Below, piece after piece: positions 35,658 to 44,629 of a DNA stretch of 64,000 nt. Each line of letters starts with the position of its first letter. Position 1 is the first letter of the stretch. Under the pieces are notes generated by a model. It had not been told where the DNA came from. It saw nothing but the letters and a program-made list of their open reading frames with translations, and did no database searches. Source of the DNA: Gymnodinialimonas ceratoperidinii (GTDB lineage Bacteria > Pseudomonadota > Alphaproteobacteria > Rhodobacterales > Rhodobacteraceae); the NCBI RefSeq assembly GCF_019297855.1, contig NZ_CP079194.1, forward strand, positions 2,839,501 to 2,903,500, in the 5' to 3' direction. Made by a program: the position numbers and the translations under genes.

Positions 35658-35676
35658 TTGAGACTATTGGTCTCAA
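35658..35676. repeat. Perfect inverted repeat TTGAGAC-N5-GTCTCAA downstream of the IclR gene
   Basis: Seven-base arms at 35658-35664 and 35670-35676 with a 5-nt centre, starting 14 bp after the IclR stop. A perfect 10-bp palindrome AGTGCGCACT follows at 35682-35691. No U-run follows, so an operator for soeABC is as likely as a terminator. Confidence 0.5.
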
Positions 35677-35781
35677 TACTTAGTGCGCACTGGCCCTATC
35701 GCCCGACGTTTGTGGCCTTATGGTGCGCCAAATAGATGCTCGGACAAACCGGCAACCAGCGCCTTTGAAGGGGACACACAC

Positions 35782-38589
35782 ATGGCACAACCTGACCTGA
35801 ACCTGTCCCCGAAGGTGTCCGACGAAATTCGCAAGACCACCTGCTACATGTGCGCCTGCCGCTGCGGCATCAACGTGCACATGAAAGAGGGCGACGACGG
35901 CAAGAAACGCGTGGCCTACATTGAGGGCAACCGCGACCACCCGGTCAACAAGGGCGTGCTCTGCGCCAAGGGCAGCGCCGGCATCATGCAGGTCAACGCC
36001 CCCGCACGCCTGCGCGCGCCGCTGAAACGGGTGGGCCCGCGCGGCTCCGGCGAGTTCGAGGAGATTTCCTGGGAAGAGGCCTACGGCATCGCCGAAAGCT
36101 GGCTGCGCCCGATCCGTGAGGAAGCCCCCGAAAAGCTCGCTTTCTTCACCGGCCGCGACCAGTCGCAGAGCTTCACGTCCTTCTGGGCGCAGAACTTCGG
36201 CACGCCGAACTACGCGGCCCACGGCGGCTTCTGCTCGGTCAACATGGCCGCCGCCGGCATCTACACCATGGGCGGCGCCTTCTGGGAATTCGGCCAGCCC
36301 GACTGGGACCACACCAAGCTCTTCATGCTCTTCGGCGTGGCCGAGGATCACGACAGCAATCCGATCAAGATGGGTCTGGGCAAGATCAAGGCGCGTGGCG
36401 CCAAGGTCATCGGCGTGAACCCGATCCGCTCGGGCTACAACGCCGTCGCCGACGAATGGGTCGGCATCACGCCCGGCACCGACGGGCTGTTCATCCTCTC
36501 GCTCGTCCATTGCCTGATGAAGGCCGGCAAGATCGACGTCGAATACCTCTCGCGCTGGACCAACGCGCCAGTGCTGGTCGACAAGGACACCGGCCTCCTG
36601 CTGCGCGACAGCGATGGCAAGGAAGTCGTGATCGACCGCACCACCGGCGAGCTTGCCGCCTACGACAAGCCCGGCGTGCGCCCGGACCTTTCGGCCACCC
36701 ACCCCGACGGCCATAAGCCGGTGCTGCACCACATGGCCGAGCGCTACATGTCCGACGACTACGCCCCCGAGGCCGTGGCCGAGCGCACCGGCATCGAGGC
36801 CTCCCGCATCCGCGCCATCGCCGCCGAACTCGCCCGCGTGGCCTTCGAGGAGAGCTTCGAGCTGCCCATCGAATGGACCGACTTCCGCGGCGAGAAGCAT
36901 ACCTCTATGACCGCGCGCCCTGTCTCCATGCACTCGATGCGCGGCATCTCCGCCCATGCCAACGGCTTCCAGACCTGCCGCGCCTTGCACGTGCTGCAGA
37001 TCATGCTCGGCACCGTCGAGGCGCCCGGCGGCTTCCGCTTCAAGCCGCCCTACCCCAAGCCTTCGAAGATCCATCCCAAGCCGCATTGCAAGGTGACCCC
37101 CGGCGCGCCGCTCGACGGCCCGCACCTGGGCTTCGTGCACGGCCCCGAAGACCTCGCCCTGAAGGACGACGGCAGCCCCGCGCGCATTGACAAGGCCTAT
37201 ACGTGGGAGAACCCGATGTCGGCCCACGGGCTGATGCATATGGTGATCTCCAACGCTTATGCGGGCGATCCCTACAAGATCGACACGCTCTTCATGTACA
37301 TGGCCAACATGTCGTGGAACTCCTCGATGAACACCGGCGGCGTGATGGAAATGCTGACCGACAAGGACGCGGAAACCGGCGAATACGTCATCCCCCGGAT
37401 CATCTATTCCGACGCCTATTCCTCCGAGATGGTGGCCTTCGCCGACCTGATCCTGCCCGACACCACCTACCTTGAGCGACACGACTGCATCTCGCTGCTC
37501 GACCGGCCGATCTGCGAGGCAGACGGGCTCGCCGACGCGATCCGTTGGCCAGTGGTGGAGCCCGACCGCGACGTGAAGGGTTTCCAGTCGGCGCTCTGCG
37601 ACCTCGGAGCGCGGCTCGGCCTGCCGGGGTTCGTGAACGAGGACGGCAGCCAGAAATACGCCGACTACGGTGACTACATCGTCAACCACGTCCGCCGCCC
37701 CGGCATCGGCCCGCTTGCCGGCTGGCGCGGCGAGGACGGCGACAAGCATGGCCGTGGGGAGCCGAACCCCGACCAGCTCAACCAGTACATCGAGAATGGC
37801 GGCTTCTTCGTCAGCCACATCCCCGACGGTGCGCAATACATGAAGCCGTGGAACGCCGACTACCAGGACTGGGCGGTGGAGATGGGCCTCTACGACACGC
37901 CGCAACCCTATATCTTCTCCCTCTACGTGGAGCCGATGCAGAAGTTCCGCCGCGCGGCGCAGGGCCATGGCGAAATCCAGCCCCCCGAGCACCTGCGCGA
38001 GCGCGTGGCCGAGAACATGGACCCGCTGCCCTTCTGGTCGGACCCGGCGCCGGCCAACCGCGGCGACGAATATTCGATCACGGCGCTCACTCAACGGCCC
38101 ATGGCGATGTATCACTCCTGGGGCTCCCAGAACGCCTGGCTGCGCCAGATCCACGGCCGCAACCCCCTCTACCTGCCGCCGAAACTGATGCGCGAGAACG
38201 GCCTCGTGGACGGCGACTGGGCCCGCGTCACCTCCCCCCACGGCGAGATCATCGTCCCGGTGATGGAGATGGCCGCCCTGAACGAGAACACCGTCTGGAC
38301 CTGGAACGCCATCGGCAAACGCAAGGGTGCCTGGGCGCTCGACAAGGATGCGCCCGAGGCCACGAAAGGTTACCTGCTCAACCACCTGATCCACGAGCTG
38401 CTGCCCCCCAAAGGCGACGGGCTGCGCTGGACCAATTCCGACCCGATCACCGGCCAGGCCGCCTGGTTCGACCTCAAGGTCCGCATCGAGAAGGCGCCCG
38501 CCCAGGCGGAATCCAAACCCGTCACCCCGCCGATGGAATCCCCCGTGGGTCAAGGCCCCGACGAGCTGGCCTGGAAGGTGGGCGAATGA
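35782..38589 (+). CDS. soeA: Sulfite dehydrogenase (quinone) molybdopterin subunit SoeA
   Basis: Catalytic subunit (935 aa) of the DMSO-reductase superfamily, predicted to oxidise sulfite to sulfate on the cytoplasmic side. The N-terminal [4Fe-4S] ligands are C21-x2-C24-x3-C28 and C61 (GVLCAKG). There is no Tat signal, as in known SoeA. The molybdopterin domains run to a C-terminal dinucleotide-binding domain around NPLYLPPKLMRENGLVDGDW. The start at 35782 was chosen over an upstream ATG because it begins at the conserved N-terminus. SoeB- and DmsC/NrfD-type SoeC genes follow. Other molybdoenzymes with the same subunit plan exist, so the substrate is inferred. Confidence 0.82.
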   Translation: MAQPDLNLSPKVSDEIRKTTCYMCACRCGINVHMKEGDDGKKRVAYIEGNRDHPVNKGVLCAKGSAGIMQVNAPARLRAPLKRVGPRGSGEFEEISWEEAYGIAESWLRPIREEAPEKLAFFTGRDQSQSFTSFWAQNFGTPNYAAHGGFCSVNMAAAGIYTMGGAFWEFGQPDWDHTKLFMLFGVAEDHDSNPIKMGLGKIKARGAKVIGVNPIRSGYNAVADEWVGITPGTDGLFILSLVHCLMKAGKIDVEYLSRWTNAPVLVDKDTGLLLRDSDGKEVVIDRTTGELAAYDKPGVRPDLSATHPDGHKPVLHHMAERYMSDDYAPEAVAERTGIEASRIRAIAAELARVAFEESFELPIEWTDFRGEKHTSMTARPVSMHSMRGISAHANGFQTCRALHVLQIMLGTVEAPGGFRFKPPYPKPSKIHPKPHCKVTPGAPLDGPHLGFVHGPEDLALKDDGSPARIDKAYTWENPMSAHGLMHMVISNAYAGDPYKIDTLFMYMANMSWNSSMNTGGVMEMLTDKDAETGEYVIPRIIYSDAYSSEMVAFADLILPDTTYLERHDCISLLDRPICEADGLADAIRWPVVEPDRDVKGFQSALCDLGARLGLPGFVNEDGSQKYADYGDYIVNHVRRPGIGPLAGWRGEDGDKHGRGEPNPDQLNQYIENGGFFVSHIPDGAQYMKPWNADYQDWAVEMGLYDTPQPYIFSLYVEPMQKFRRAAQGHGEIQPPEHLRERVAENMDPLPFWSDPAPANRGDEYSITALTQRPMAMYHSWGSQNAWLRQIHGRNPLYLPPKLMRENGLVDGDWARVTSPHGEIIVPVMEMAALNENTVWTWNAIGKRKGAWALDKDAPEATKGYLLNHLIHELLPPKGDGLRWTNSDPITGQAAWFDLKVRIEKAPAQAESKPVTPPMESPVGQGPDELAWKVGE

Positions 38590-38603
38590 CCCGAGCCCCC
38601 GGC

Positions 38604-38658
38604 CCCCTCGTTCATCTTGGCCAAGAAACTCCGGGGAGCGCGAGGGGCTGGTCCCTCG
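38604..38658 (+). repeat. Interspersed TTCATCTTGG repeat, copy 1, with GC-rich stem-loop
   Basis: The core TTCATCTTGGCCAAGAAACT (38611-38630) is followed by CCGGGGAG. CCCCTCG (38604-38610) can pair with CGAGGGG (38641-38647). A second hairpin is CGAGGG-GCTGGT-CCCTCG (38641-38658). It lies between soeA and soeB, downstream of a stop codon like the other copies at 43204, 44529 and 54361. Confidence 0.75.
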
Positions 38659-38686
38659 CTCCCACGCCAGCAAAGAGAGCCAGCGC

Positions 38687-39451
38687 ATGACCCAGCTTCC
38701 CGCCAGCACCGCCAAGAAACTCGGCCTCGTGATCGACCTCGACACCTGCGTCGGCTGCCATGCCTGCGTGATCTCCTGCAAGGGTTGGAACACCGAGAAC
38801 TACGGCGCACCGCTCTCCGATCAGGAGCCCTACGGCGCCGATCCCTCGGGCACCTTCCTCAACCGCGTCCATTCCTACGAGGTGCAACCGCTCGCCACCT
38901 CCTCCAAGCCGCATCCGGCGGCCCAGACCATCCACTTCCCGAAATCCTGCCTGCACTGCGAGGACGCGCCCTGCGTCACCGTCTGTCCCACCGGCGCGTC
39001 CTACAAGCGGGTCGAGGACGGCATCGTGCTGGTCAACGAGAAGGACTGCATCGGCTGCGGCCTCTGCGCCTGGGCCTGCCCATATGGCGCGCGCGAGATG
39101 GACGAGCACGAGGGGGTGATGAAGAAATGCACCCTCTGCGTCGACCGCATCTATAACGAGAACCTGCCCGAGATCGACCGCACCCCCTCCTGCGTGCGCA
39201 CCTGCCCCGCCGGCGCGCGCCACTTCGGAGACCTCGGCGACCCCGACAGCGCCGTCAGCCAACTGGTGGCCGAGCGCGGCGGTATCGACCTGATGCCCGA
39301 GCAGGGCACCAAACCCGTCAACCAGTATCTGCCGCCGCGTCCCAAGGACGACCTGCCCGAGTTTGACGTCCTGGCCCCTTACCTGGAGCCAGTCGCCGAG
39401 AACCCCGGCGGGTTCATCGGCTGGCTCGACAAAGCGCTCGAGAGGATCTGA
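38687..39451 (+). CDS. soeB: Sulfite dehydrogenase iron-sulfur subunit SoeB
   Basis: Electron-transfer subunit (254 aa) with four [4Fe-4S] cluster motifs: CVGCHACVISCKGWN, CLHCEDAPCVTVCPTGASY, CIGCGLCAWACPYGA, and CTLCVDRIYN plus SCVRTCPAGARHF. This is the DmsB/PsrB pattern. It passes electrons from SoeA to the membrane subunit. The start at 38687 follows an AGAGAG site. It is 97 bp after soeA, a gap filled by the interspersed repeat, and 3 bp before soeC. Confidence 0.87.
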   Translation: MTQLPASTAKKLGLVIDLDTCVGCHACVISCKGWNTENYGAPLSDQEPYGADPSGTFLNRVHSYEVQPLATSSKPHPAAQTIHFPKSCLHCEDAPCVTVCPTGASYKRVEDGIVLVNEKDCIGCGLCAWACPYGAREMDEHEGVMKKCTLCVDRIYNENLPEIDRTPSCVRTCPAGARHFGDLGDPDSAVSQLVAERGGIDLMPEQGTKPVNQYLPPRPKDDLPEFDVLAPYLEPVAENPGGFIGWLDKALERI

Positions 39452-39454
39452 GCC

Positions 39455-40327
39455 ATGCATCCCGCCCCCTCGGTCATCATCTTCACCACCCTCTCGGGCC
39501 TGGGCTTCGGCCTGCTGGTCTTCCTCGGCCTCGGCATGCCCGCCGTCACTGGCTGGACCGCTTTCGCCTTCTTCACCATCGCCTACCTGCTGGCGGTGGT
39601 TGGCCTCTCGGCCTCCACCTTCCACCTCGGCCACCCCGAGCGTGCCCTCAAGGCCTTCACCCAGTGGCGCTCCAGCTGGCTCTCGCGCGAGGGCGTCTGC
39701 TCGGTCGCGGCGCTCATCGTCATGGCGATCTACGGCGCGGGTCTCGTGTTCTTCGACACGGTGCTGGCGCCCATCGGCTGGCTCGGTGCGGCGCTCTCGC
39801 TCGGCACCGTCTACACGACCTCGATGATCTACACGCAAATGAAGACCGTACCGCGCTGGAACATGCCCTGGACCCCGGCGAAGTTCCTCACGCTGTCGCT
39901 CGCAGGCGGCGCGCTCATGGCCGGCCAGGTGGCCGTGGCCATCGTTCTTCTGACACTCGCGGGCGGCATCACGCTGGCCACCTGGGCGATCGGCGACACC
40001 GCTTTCGCCCGCTCGGGCACCGACATGGAGACCGCCACCGGTCTCGGCCGCATCGGCCGCGTCCGCGCCTTCGAGCCGCCGCACACTGGCACCAACTACC
40101 TGACGCGCGAGTTCATCTACGTCGTCGGCCGCAAGCACGTCCAAAAGCTGCGCGTCATCGCGACCCTGCTGGCCTTCGTCCTGCCAGTCCTGCTGCTGCT
40201 CCTGCCCTTCAGCCACGCGCTGGCCGTGCTCGCAATCCTCAGCCACGTCGCGGGCGTCGCCGTCATGCGCTGGCTCTTCTTCGCCGAAGCCGAGCATGTC
40301 GTGGGCCTCTACTACGGCAAGCGCTGA
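39455..40327 (+). CDS. soeC: Sulfite dehydrogenase membrane anchor SoeC (DmsC family)
   Basis: Quinone-interacting membrane subunit (290 aa) with about eight helices, e.g. FTTLSGLGFGLLVFLGLG, WTAFAFFTIAYLLAVVGL and LATLLAFVLPVLLLLLPF-like stretches. The DmsC-family signature is STFHLGHPERALKAFTQWRS followed by SWLSREGV. It reduces the quinone pool with electrons from sulfite. The operon appears to end here; a GC-rich hairpin follows 7 bp after the stop. Confidence 0.85.
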   Translation: MHPAPSVIIFTTLSGLGFGLLVFLGLGMPAVTGWTAFAFFTIAYLLAVVGLSASTFHLGHPERALKAFTQWRSSWLSREGVCSVAALIVMAIYGAGLVFFDTVLAPIGWLGAALSLGTVYTTSMIYTQMKTVPRWNMPWTPAKFLTLSLAGGALMAGQVAVAIVLLTLAGGITLATWAIGDTAFARSGTDMETATGLGRIGRVRAFEPPHTGTNYLTREFIYVVGRKHVQKLRVIATLLAFVLPVLLLLLPFSHALAVLAILSHVAGVAVMRWLFFAEAEHVVGLYYGKR

Positions 40328-40334
40328 GCCAAGG

Positions 40335-40356
40335 CCGCGCGCCCCTCGGCGCGCGG
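40335..40356 (+). terminator. GC-rich hairpin after soeC
   Basis: CCGCGCGCC (40335-40343) and GGCGCGCGG (40348-40356) form a perfect 9-bp stem with a CCTC loop. No U-run follows, so termination may need Rho or be partial. Confidence 0.6.
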
Positions 40357-40500
40357 TTCCTCATCGCGCACTCAGGCCCGCGTCGCTGCATGACGTACCA
40401 ACCGCGCAAGGTCTCCCACGACCACCCGTCGCAGGACACGTCTCGCGCCCCTCCCGAGGCACGACCCAACTCGTCTCGATTTCCAATCACATTGCTTGTT

Positions 40501-40516
40501 AGTTACAAAAGTAACT
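40501..40516. promoter_or_regulatory. Palindrome AGTTAC-AAAA-GTAACT upstream of hmgA
   Basis: Perfect 6-bp arms around AAAA, 36 bp before the hmgA ATG. The shape and spacing resemble MarR-family operators, which often control aromatic catabolism. No MarR gene lies in the window, so the regulator must be elsewhere. Confidence 0.6.
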
Positions 40517-40552
40517 GTTATCCCCTCCCCAACCGCTGCCCGGAGGTCTCCC

Positions 40553-41908
40553 ATGAACGAACAAGCCACGCCCCGCCCGATGATCCAGGCCCCGAGCCAC
40601 CCCGGCGCCCACGAAGGCTACATGCCCGGCTTCGGCAACGATTTCGAAACCGAGGCCCTGCCCGGCGCCCTGCCTCAAGGCATGAACTCGCCCCAGAAGG
40701 TGAACTACGGCCTCTACGGAGAGCAACTCTCTGGCACCGCCTTCACCGACGTCCGCCCCGAGCGGACCTGGTGCTACCGCATCCGCCCCTCGGTGAAGCA
40801 CTCGCATTGCTACGAAAAGATCGACCTGCCCTACTGGCGCTCCGCCCCCCATGTGGACCCCGACGTCGTCTCGCTCGGCCAGTACCGGTGGAATCCCGTG
40901 CCCCATTCCGAAGAGAAGCTCACCTGGCTGACCGGCATGCGCACGATGACCACGGCGGGCGACGTCAACACCCAGATCGGCATGGCGAGCCACATCTACC
41001 TCGTGACCGAGAGCATGGTGGACGACTACTTCTACTCCGCCGACAGCGAGCTTCTCGTCGTGCCCCAGGAAGGCCGCCTGCGCTTCTGCACCGAACTGGG
41101 CATCATCGATATCGCCCCGCAGGAGATCGCCATCATCCCTCGCGGTCTCGTCTATAGGGTCGAGGTGCTTGAAGGCCCCGCCCGCGGTTTCGTCTGCGAG
41201 AACTACGGCGCCAAGTTCGAACTGCCCGGTCGCGGCCCGATCGGCGCCAACTGCCTGGCCAACCCGCGCGACTTCAAGGCCCCCGTCGCCGCCTACGAGG
41301 ACCGCGAGGTGCCCTCCACCATCACCATCAAGTGGTGCGGCCAGTTCCACACCTCGAAGATTGGCCAGAGCCCGCTGGACGTCGTCGCTTGGCACGGCAA
41401 CTACGCGCCAATGAAATACGACCTGAAGACCTATTGCCCCGTCGGCGCGATCCTCTTCGATCACCCCGATCCGTCGATCTTTACCGTGCTCACGGCCCCC
41501 TCGGGCCAGCCCGGCGTCGCCAATATCGACTTCGTCCTCTTCCGCGAGCGCTGGATGGTGGCGGAAGACACGTTCCGGCCGCCGTGGTATCACAAGAACA
41601 TCATGTCGGAGCTGATGGGCAACATTTACGGCCAATACGACGCGAAACCGAAAGGGTTCATTCCCGGTGGCGTCTCGCTGCACAACATGATGCTCCCCCA
41701 CGGCCCCGACAAGAACGCCTTCGAGGGCGCGTCCAACGCCGATCTCAAGGCCGAGAAACTCGACAACACCATGTCGTTCATGTTCGAAACCCGCTTCCCC
41801 CAGCACCTCACCGCCTTCGCCGCGAAAGAGGCCCCCCTGCAGGACGATTACATCGACTGCTGGACCAGCCTGGAGAAGAAGTTCGACGGCACCCCGGGCA
41901 AGAAATGA
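40553..41908 (+). CDS. hmgA: Homogentisate 1,2-dioxygenase
   Basis: Fe(II) ring-cleavage enzyme (451 aa, normal length) converting homogentisate to maleylacetoacetate. The N-terminal signature [18 protein letters not shown] and the conserved [14 protein letters not shown] are present. Iron-site residues fall in the C-terminal cupin around [18 protein letters not shown] (His, Glu) and [11 protein letters not shown] (His). The start at 40553 follows CGGAGG; a longer frame to 40496 would run through the operator palindrome. It heads the catabolic cluster and is followed by small accessory genes, maiA and fahA. Confidence 0.96.
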   Translation: MNEQATPRPMIQAPSHPGAHEGYMPGFGNDFETEALPGALPQGMNSPQKVNYGLYGEQLSGTAFTDVRPERTWCYRIRPSVKHSHCYEKIDLPYWRSAPHVDPDVVSLGQYRWNPVPHSEEKLTWLTGMRTMTTAGDVNTQIGMASHIYLVTESMVDDYFYSADSELLVVPQEGRLRFCTELGIIDIAPQEIAIIPRGLVYRVEVLEGPARGFVCENYGAKFELPGRGPIGANCLANPRDFKAPVAAYEDREVPSTITIKWCGQFHTSKIGQSPLDVVAWHGNYAPMKYDLKTYCPVGAILFDHPDPSIFTVLTAPSGQPGVANIDFVLFRERWMVAEDTFRPPWYHKNIMSELMGNIYGQYDAKPKGFIPGGVSLHNMMLPHGPDKNAFEGASNADLKAEKLDNTMSFMFETRFPQHLTAFAAKEAPLQDDYIDCWTSLEKKFDGTPGKK

Positions 41909-41972
41909 GGCAACAGGGCGACATCGCAGTCACCATGTCCGCTGCAAATGGCGGCGGTAGATCGGAGAGCCG

Positions 41973-42098
41973 ATGAGCCTCGCTTTTTGGACATTGCTCG
42001 CCCTCGGCCTCGCCATCGCCATCATCTTCCCGGTGGTTCTGGTGGCCATCGTCAGGACCCTGAACAAGTCGCCCGACAACAACATCGATCCGAACTGA
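41973..42098 (+). CDS. 41-residue single-pass membrane protein in the hmg operon
   Basis: Small ORF MSLAFWTLLALGLAIAIIFP... ending NKSPDNNIDPN, with a GGAG ribosome site 6 bp before the ATG. Residues 4-28 form one hydrophobic helix; the tail is short, polar and probably cytoplasmic. It does not match a family I recognise. Position between hmgA and the DUF1428 gene, on the same strand and with a good ribosome site, supports it being real. It could be a small membrane partner for a transporter or enzyme. Confidence 0.6.
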   Translation: MSLAFWTLLALGLAIAIIFPVVLVAIVRTLNKSPDNNIDPN

Positions 42099-42217
42099 AC
42101 CCGCGACCACGGAGCCATACCACCGAAACCAAGCCGCTCAAGCCCGCGGGACAACCCCGCCGCACCGCCGCCGGAACTGCCATTGGCCCCGGTCGCATCC
42201 CGGAACTGGAGAAGCCC

Positions 42218-42571
42218 ATGCATATCGACGGATTTGTCATCCCGGTGAAAGCCTCCCGCAAGGATGAATACGCAAGCAGCGCCAAGCGCATTCTCGACAT
42301 CTACCGCAAGCACGGCGCCACCCGCTGCGTGGAATGCTGGGGCGAAGGCATGGACCAAGGCGACATCACCTCCTTCCCGCGCGCCGTGCGGGCTGCCGAG
42401 GATGAAGCGATCGTGTTCTCTTGGATGGAATTTCCCGACAAGGCGACGGCTGAGGCAGCCCACAAGGCGGTCTGGGAAGACCCCGCGATGGCCGAGATCA
42501 TGTCCGACGACCTCGTCGATGGAAAACGGATGATCATGGGCAGCTTTGACCTGCTGCTGGACGTCCAATGA
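42218..42571 (+). CDS. DUF1428 family protein
   Basis: Protein of 117 aa. MHIDGFVIPVKASRKDEY and GATRCVECWGEGMDQGDITSF, with FSWMEFPDKATAEAAHKAVWEDP, match the DUF1428 (dimeric ferredoxin-like alpha/beta barrel) family. Function is unknown. The start at 42218 gives the family N-terminus; a longer upstream frame is not conserved in character. It overlaps maiA by 4 bp, so it is coupled to homogentisate degradation and may be an accessory to the isomerase step or a detoxifying protein; this is inference. Confidence 0.82.
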   Translation: MHIDGFVIPVKASRKDEYASSAKRILDIYRKHGATRCVECWGEGMDQGDITSFPRAVRAAEDEAIVFSWMEFPDKATAEAAHKAVWEDPAMAEIMSDDLVDGKRMIMGSFDLLLDVQ

Positions 42572-43200
42572 TCCTTTATTCCTACTGGCGCTCCACCACC
42601 TCCTACCGCGTGCGCGCGGCGCTCAACCTCAAGGGTATCGCCTACGAGCAACGCGCCGTCGACCTCGTGGCGGGTGACCAGCGCACGCCCGACTACATGG
42701 CGGTCAACCCCGCCAAGGGCGTCCCGGCGCTGGAACTCGAAGACGGCACCCTGCTCACCCAGAGCCTCGCGATCCTCGACTACCTCGACGCCCGCCAGCC
42801 CGAGCCACCGCTGCTCCCCGCGGAGCCGCTCCTGCGCGCCCGCGTCCTTGCGGTGGCCCACAGCATCGCCCTAGACATCCACCCGGTGAACAACCTGCGC
42901 GTACTCGGCCACCTGATGGGCCACTTCGATGCCACCTCCGAAGACGCGCGCGCCTGGATGTGCCACTGGATGACCGAAGGCCTCACCGCCGTCGAAGCCC
43001 TCCTGCCCACGCGCGCCGACTTCGCGTTCACCGAGGCGCCGGGCCTCGCCGATCTCTGCATCACCGCGCAATGCTACAACGCGCACCGATGGGGTCTCTC
43101 CCTTGATCCCTTCCCGAAAATCGCCCGGGTCGAGGCCGCCTGCCTCGCCCTCCCCGAAATCCGCGCCGCCGCCCCCGAGGCGCAACCCGACGCCCCCTGA
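42568..43200 (+). CDS. maiA: Maleylacetoacetate isomerase
   Basis: Zeta-class glutathione S-transferase (210 aa) that isomerises maleylacetoacetate to fumarylacetoacetate using glutathione. The N-terminal thioredoxin-like domain has YSYWRSTTSYRVRAALNLKG (the usual SSCS active-site loop is RSTTS here) and NPAKGVPALELEDGTLLTQS for glutathione binding. The C-terminal helical domain follows. It overlaps the DUF1428 gene and is followed by repeat copy 2 and then fahA. Confidence 0.92.
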   Translation: MILYSYWRSTTSYRVRAALNLKGIAYEQRAVDLVAGDQRTPDYMAVNPAKGVPALELEDGTLLTQSLAILDYLDARQPEPPLLPAEPLLRARVLAVAHSIALDIHPVNNLRVLGHLMGHFDATSEDARAWMCHWMTEGLTAVEALLPTRADFAFTEAPGLADLCITAQCYNAHRWGLSLDPFPKIARVEAACLALPEIRAAAPEAQPDAP

Positions 43201-43203
43201 CCC

Positions 43204-43240
43204 GCTCCTTCATCTTGGCCGAACCAACTCCCCCCGGAGG
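43204..43240 (+). repeat. Interspersed TTCATCTTGG repeat, copy 2
   Basis: GCTCCTTCATCTTGGCCGAA (43204-43223) is followed by CCAACTC and a CCCCCCGGAGGG stretch. It starts 4 bp after the maiA stop, in the 75-bp gap before fahA. Confidence 0.7.
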
Positions 43241-43275
43241 GTCGGCCGGCGACGCACCGACACGAAAGAGATAGA

Positions 43276-44526
43276 ATGTCCGACCTGAAACGCTCCTGGA
43301 TCACCTCCGCGAATTCCGAGTCCACCGACTTCCCCCTCAACAACCTGCCCTACGGCGTCTTCTCCGTCGACGACGGCGACCTGCGCTGCGGCGTGGCCAT
43401 CGGCGACCGGATCATCGACGCCACCGGGCTGGAACAGGCCGGCCACCTGCGCGCCGACCCCGAGGCCGATGTGCTCGATGCGCCCTACTGGAACGACTTC
43501 ATGGAACTGGGCGCCCGGGCCTGGTCCGCCTACCGCGCCGCGCTGACCGAGATGCTCGCCGAGGGCGCCGACGAGGCCACGCAGGACATCATCACCACCT
43601 TCTCCGTGCCGATGGCCGAGGCCACCCTGCACCTGCCGTTCCGCGTCGCGGAATACACCGACTTCTACGCCGGCCGTCACCACGCCACGAACGTCGGCAC
43701 CATGTTTCGCGGCGCCGAGAACGCCCTGCCGCCGAACTGGCTGCACATCCCCATCGGCTACAACGGCCGCGCCTCCTCCGTGGTGGTCTCCGGCACCGAG
43801 ATCCGCCGCCCCTGGGGCCAGCTGAAGTCCCCCGATCACGACACGCCGATCTTCGCCCCCTCGCGCCGCTTCGACATCGAGCTGGAATTGGGCGCCATCG
43901 TCGGCACCCCTTCGGAAGGCCCGCTGACCGTCGACCAGGCCGATGCGAACATCTTCGGCTACGTCCTGCTCAACGACTGGTCGGCCCGAGACATCCAGGC
44001 CTGGGAATACCAGCCCCTCGGCCCCTTCCAGGCCAAGGCCACCGCCACCACCATCAGCCCCTGGATCGTCACCGCCGAGGCCCTGCGCCCCTTCCGCGTC
44101 TCGACGCCCGAGCGCGAGGTGCCGCTCTTGCCGCACCTGGCCGACACCACGCCGATGAACCACGACATCGCCCTCGCGGTGAGCCTGAATGGCGAGGAAA
44201 TTGCCCGCACCAACGCCGATGAGCTCTACTACTCCGCCGCGCAGCAACTGGCCCACCACGCCTCTGCCGGCAGCCCGATGCGCGCGGGCGACCTGCTTGG
44301 CTCCGGCACCATCTCCGGCCCCGAGAAAGAGAACCGCGGCTCGCTGCTGGAACTCTCCTGGGGCGGCAAGGAGCCGCTCGAGACGGCCTCCGGTCCCCGC
44401 TCCTTCATCGAGGACAACGACACCCTCGCCCTGCACGGCGCCTCCCACGGCAACGGCTACCGCATCGGCTTCGGCCCCTGCGAGGGCGAGGTCATCCCCG
44501 CCGCCGAGGATCCCTTCACCGGCTGA
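43276..44526 (+). CDS. fahA: Fumarylacetoacetase
   Basis: Hydrolyses fumarylacetoacetate to fumarate and acetoacetate (416 aa, the length of the eukaryote-like two-domain enzyme). The N-terminal SH3-like domain includes NLPYGVFSVDDGDLRCGVAIG. The catalytic domain has YTDFYAGRHHATNVGTMFRG (His/Asp metal site), PNWLHIPIGYNGRASSVVVS and LELGAIVG (Glu ligands), and LNDWSARDIQAWEY. It is the final enzyme of the homogentisate route. Repeat copy 3 follows the stop. Confidence 0.96.
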   Translation: MSDLKRSWITSANSESTDFPLNNLPYGVFSVDDGDLRCGVAIGDRIIDATGLEQAGHLRADPEADVLDAPYWNDFMELGARAWSAYRAALTEMLAEGADEATQDIITTFSVPMAEATLHLPFRVAEYTDFYAGRHHATNVGTMFRGAENALPPNWLHIPIGYNGRASSVVVSGTEIRRPWGQLKSPDHDTPIFAPSRRFDIELELGAIVGTPSEGPLTVDQADANIFGYVLLNDWSARDIQAWEYQPLGPFQAKATATTISPWIVTAEALRPFRVSTPEREVPLLPHLADTTPMNHDIALAVSLNGEEIARTNADELYYSAAQQLAHHASAGSPMRAGDLLGSGTISGPEKENRGSLLELSWGGKEPLETASGPRSFIEDNDTLALHGASHGNGYRIGFGPCEGEVIPAAEDPFTG

Positions 44527-44528
44527 CG

Positions 44529-44557
44529 CTCCTTCATCTTGGTAAATACAACTCAAT
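44529..44557 (+). repeat. Interspersed TTCATCTTGG repeat, copy 3
   Basis: GCTCCTTCATCTTGGTAAAT (44529-44548) continues ACAACTCAA. It begins 2 bp after the fahA stop. This copy lacks the strong GC hairpin of copy 1. Confidence 0.7.
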
Positions 44558-44629
44558 CCCGCCGCCAACCGCGGGCGCTCCGCAGATAGTGAAGCCCCCC
44601 GGCACCGGCCCAAAAAACGGAAACACACC

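Noticed and set aside
35680..38793. A 1037-codon open frame on the minus strand opposite soeA
   Set aside because: It mirrors soeA codon by codon, has low-complexity His/Val/Gly/Arg-rich translation and no domain; it is a GC-driven shadow of the molybdoenzyme gene.
38612..40297. A 561-codon minus-strand frame over soeB/soeC
   Set aside because: Its Gly/Asp/Glu-rich translation has no domain and lies wholly opposite two well-supported genes.
41935..41976. A 13-codon frame overlapping the small membrane protein start (ATGA)
   Set aside because: It could be a leader peptide, but it has no ribosome site and is too short to support.
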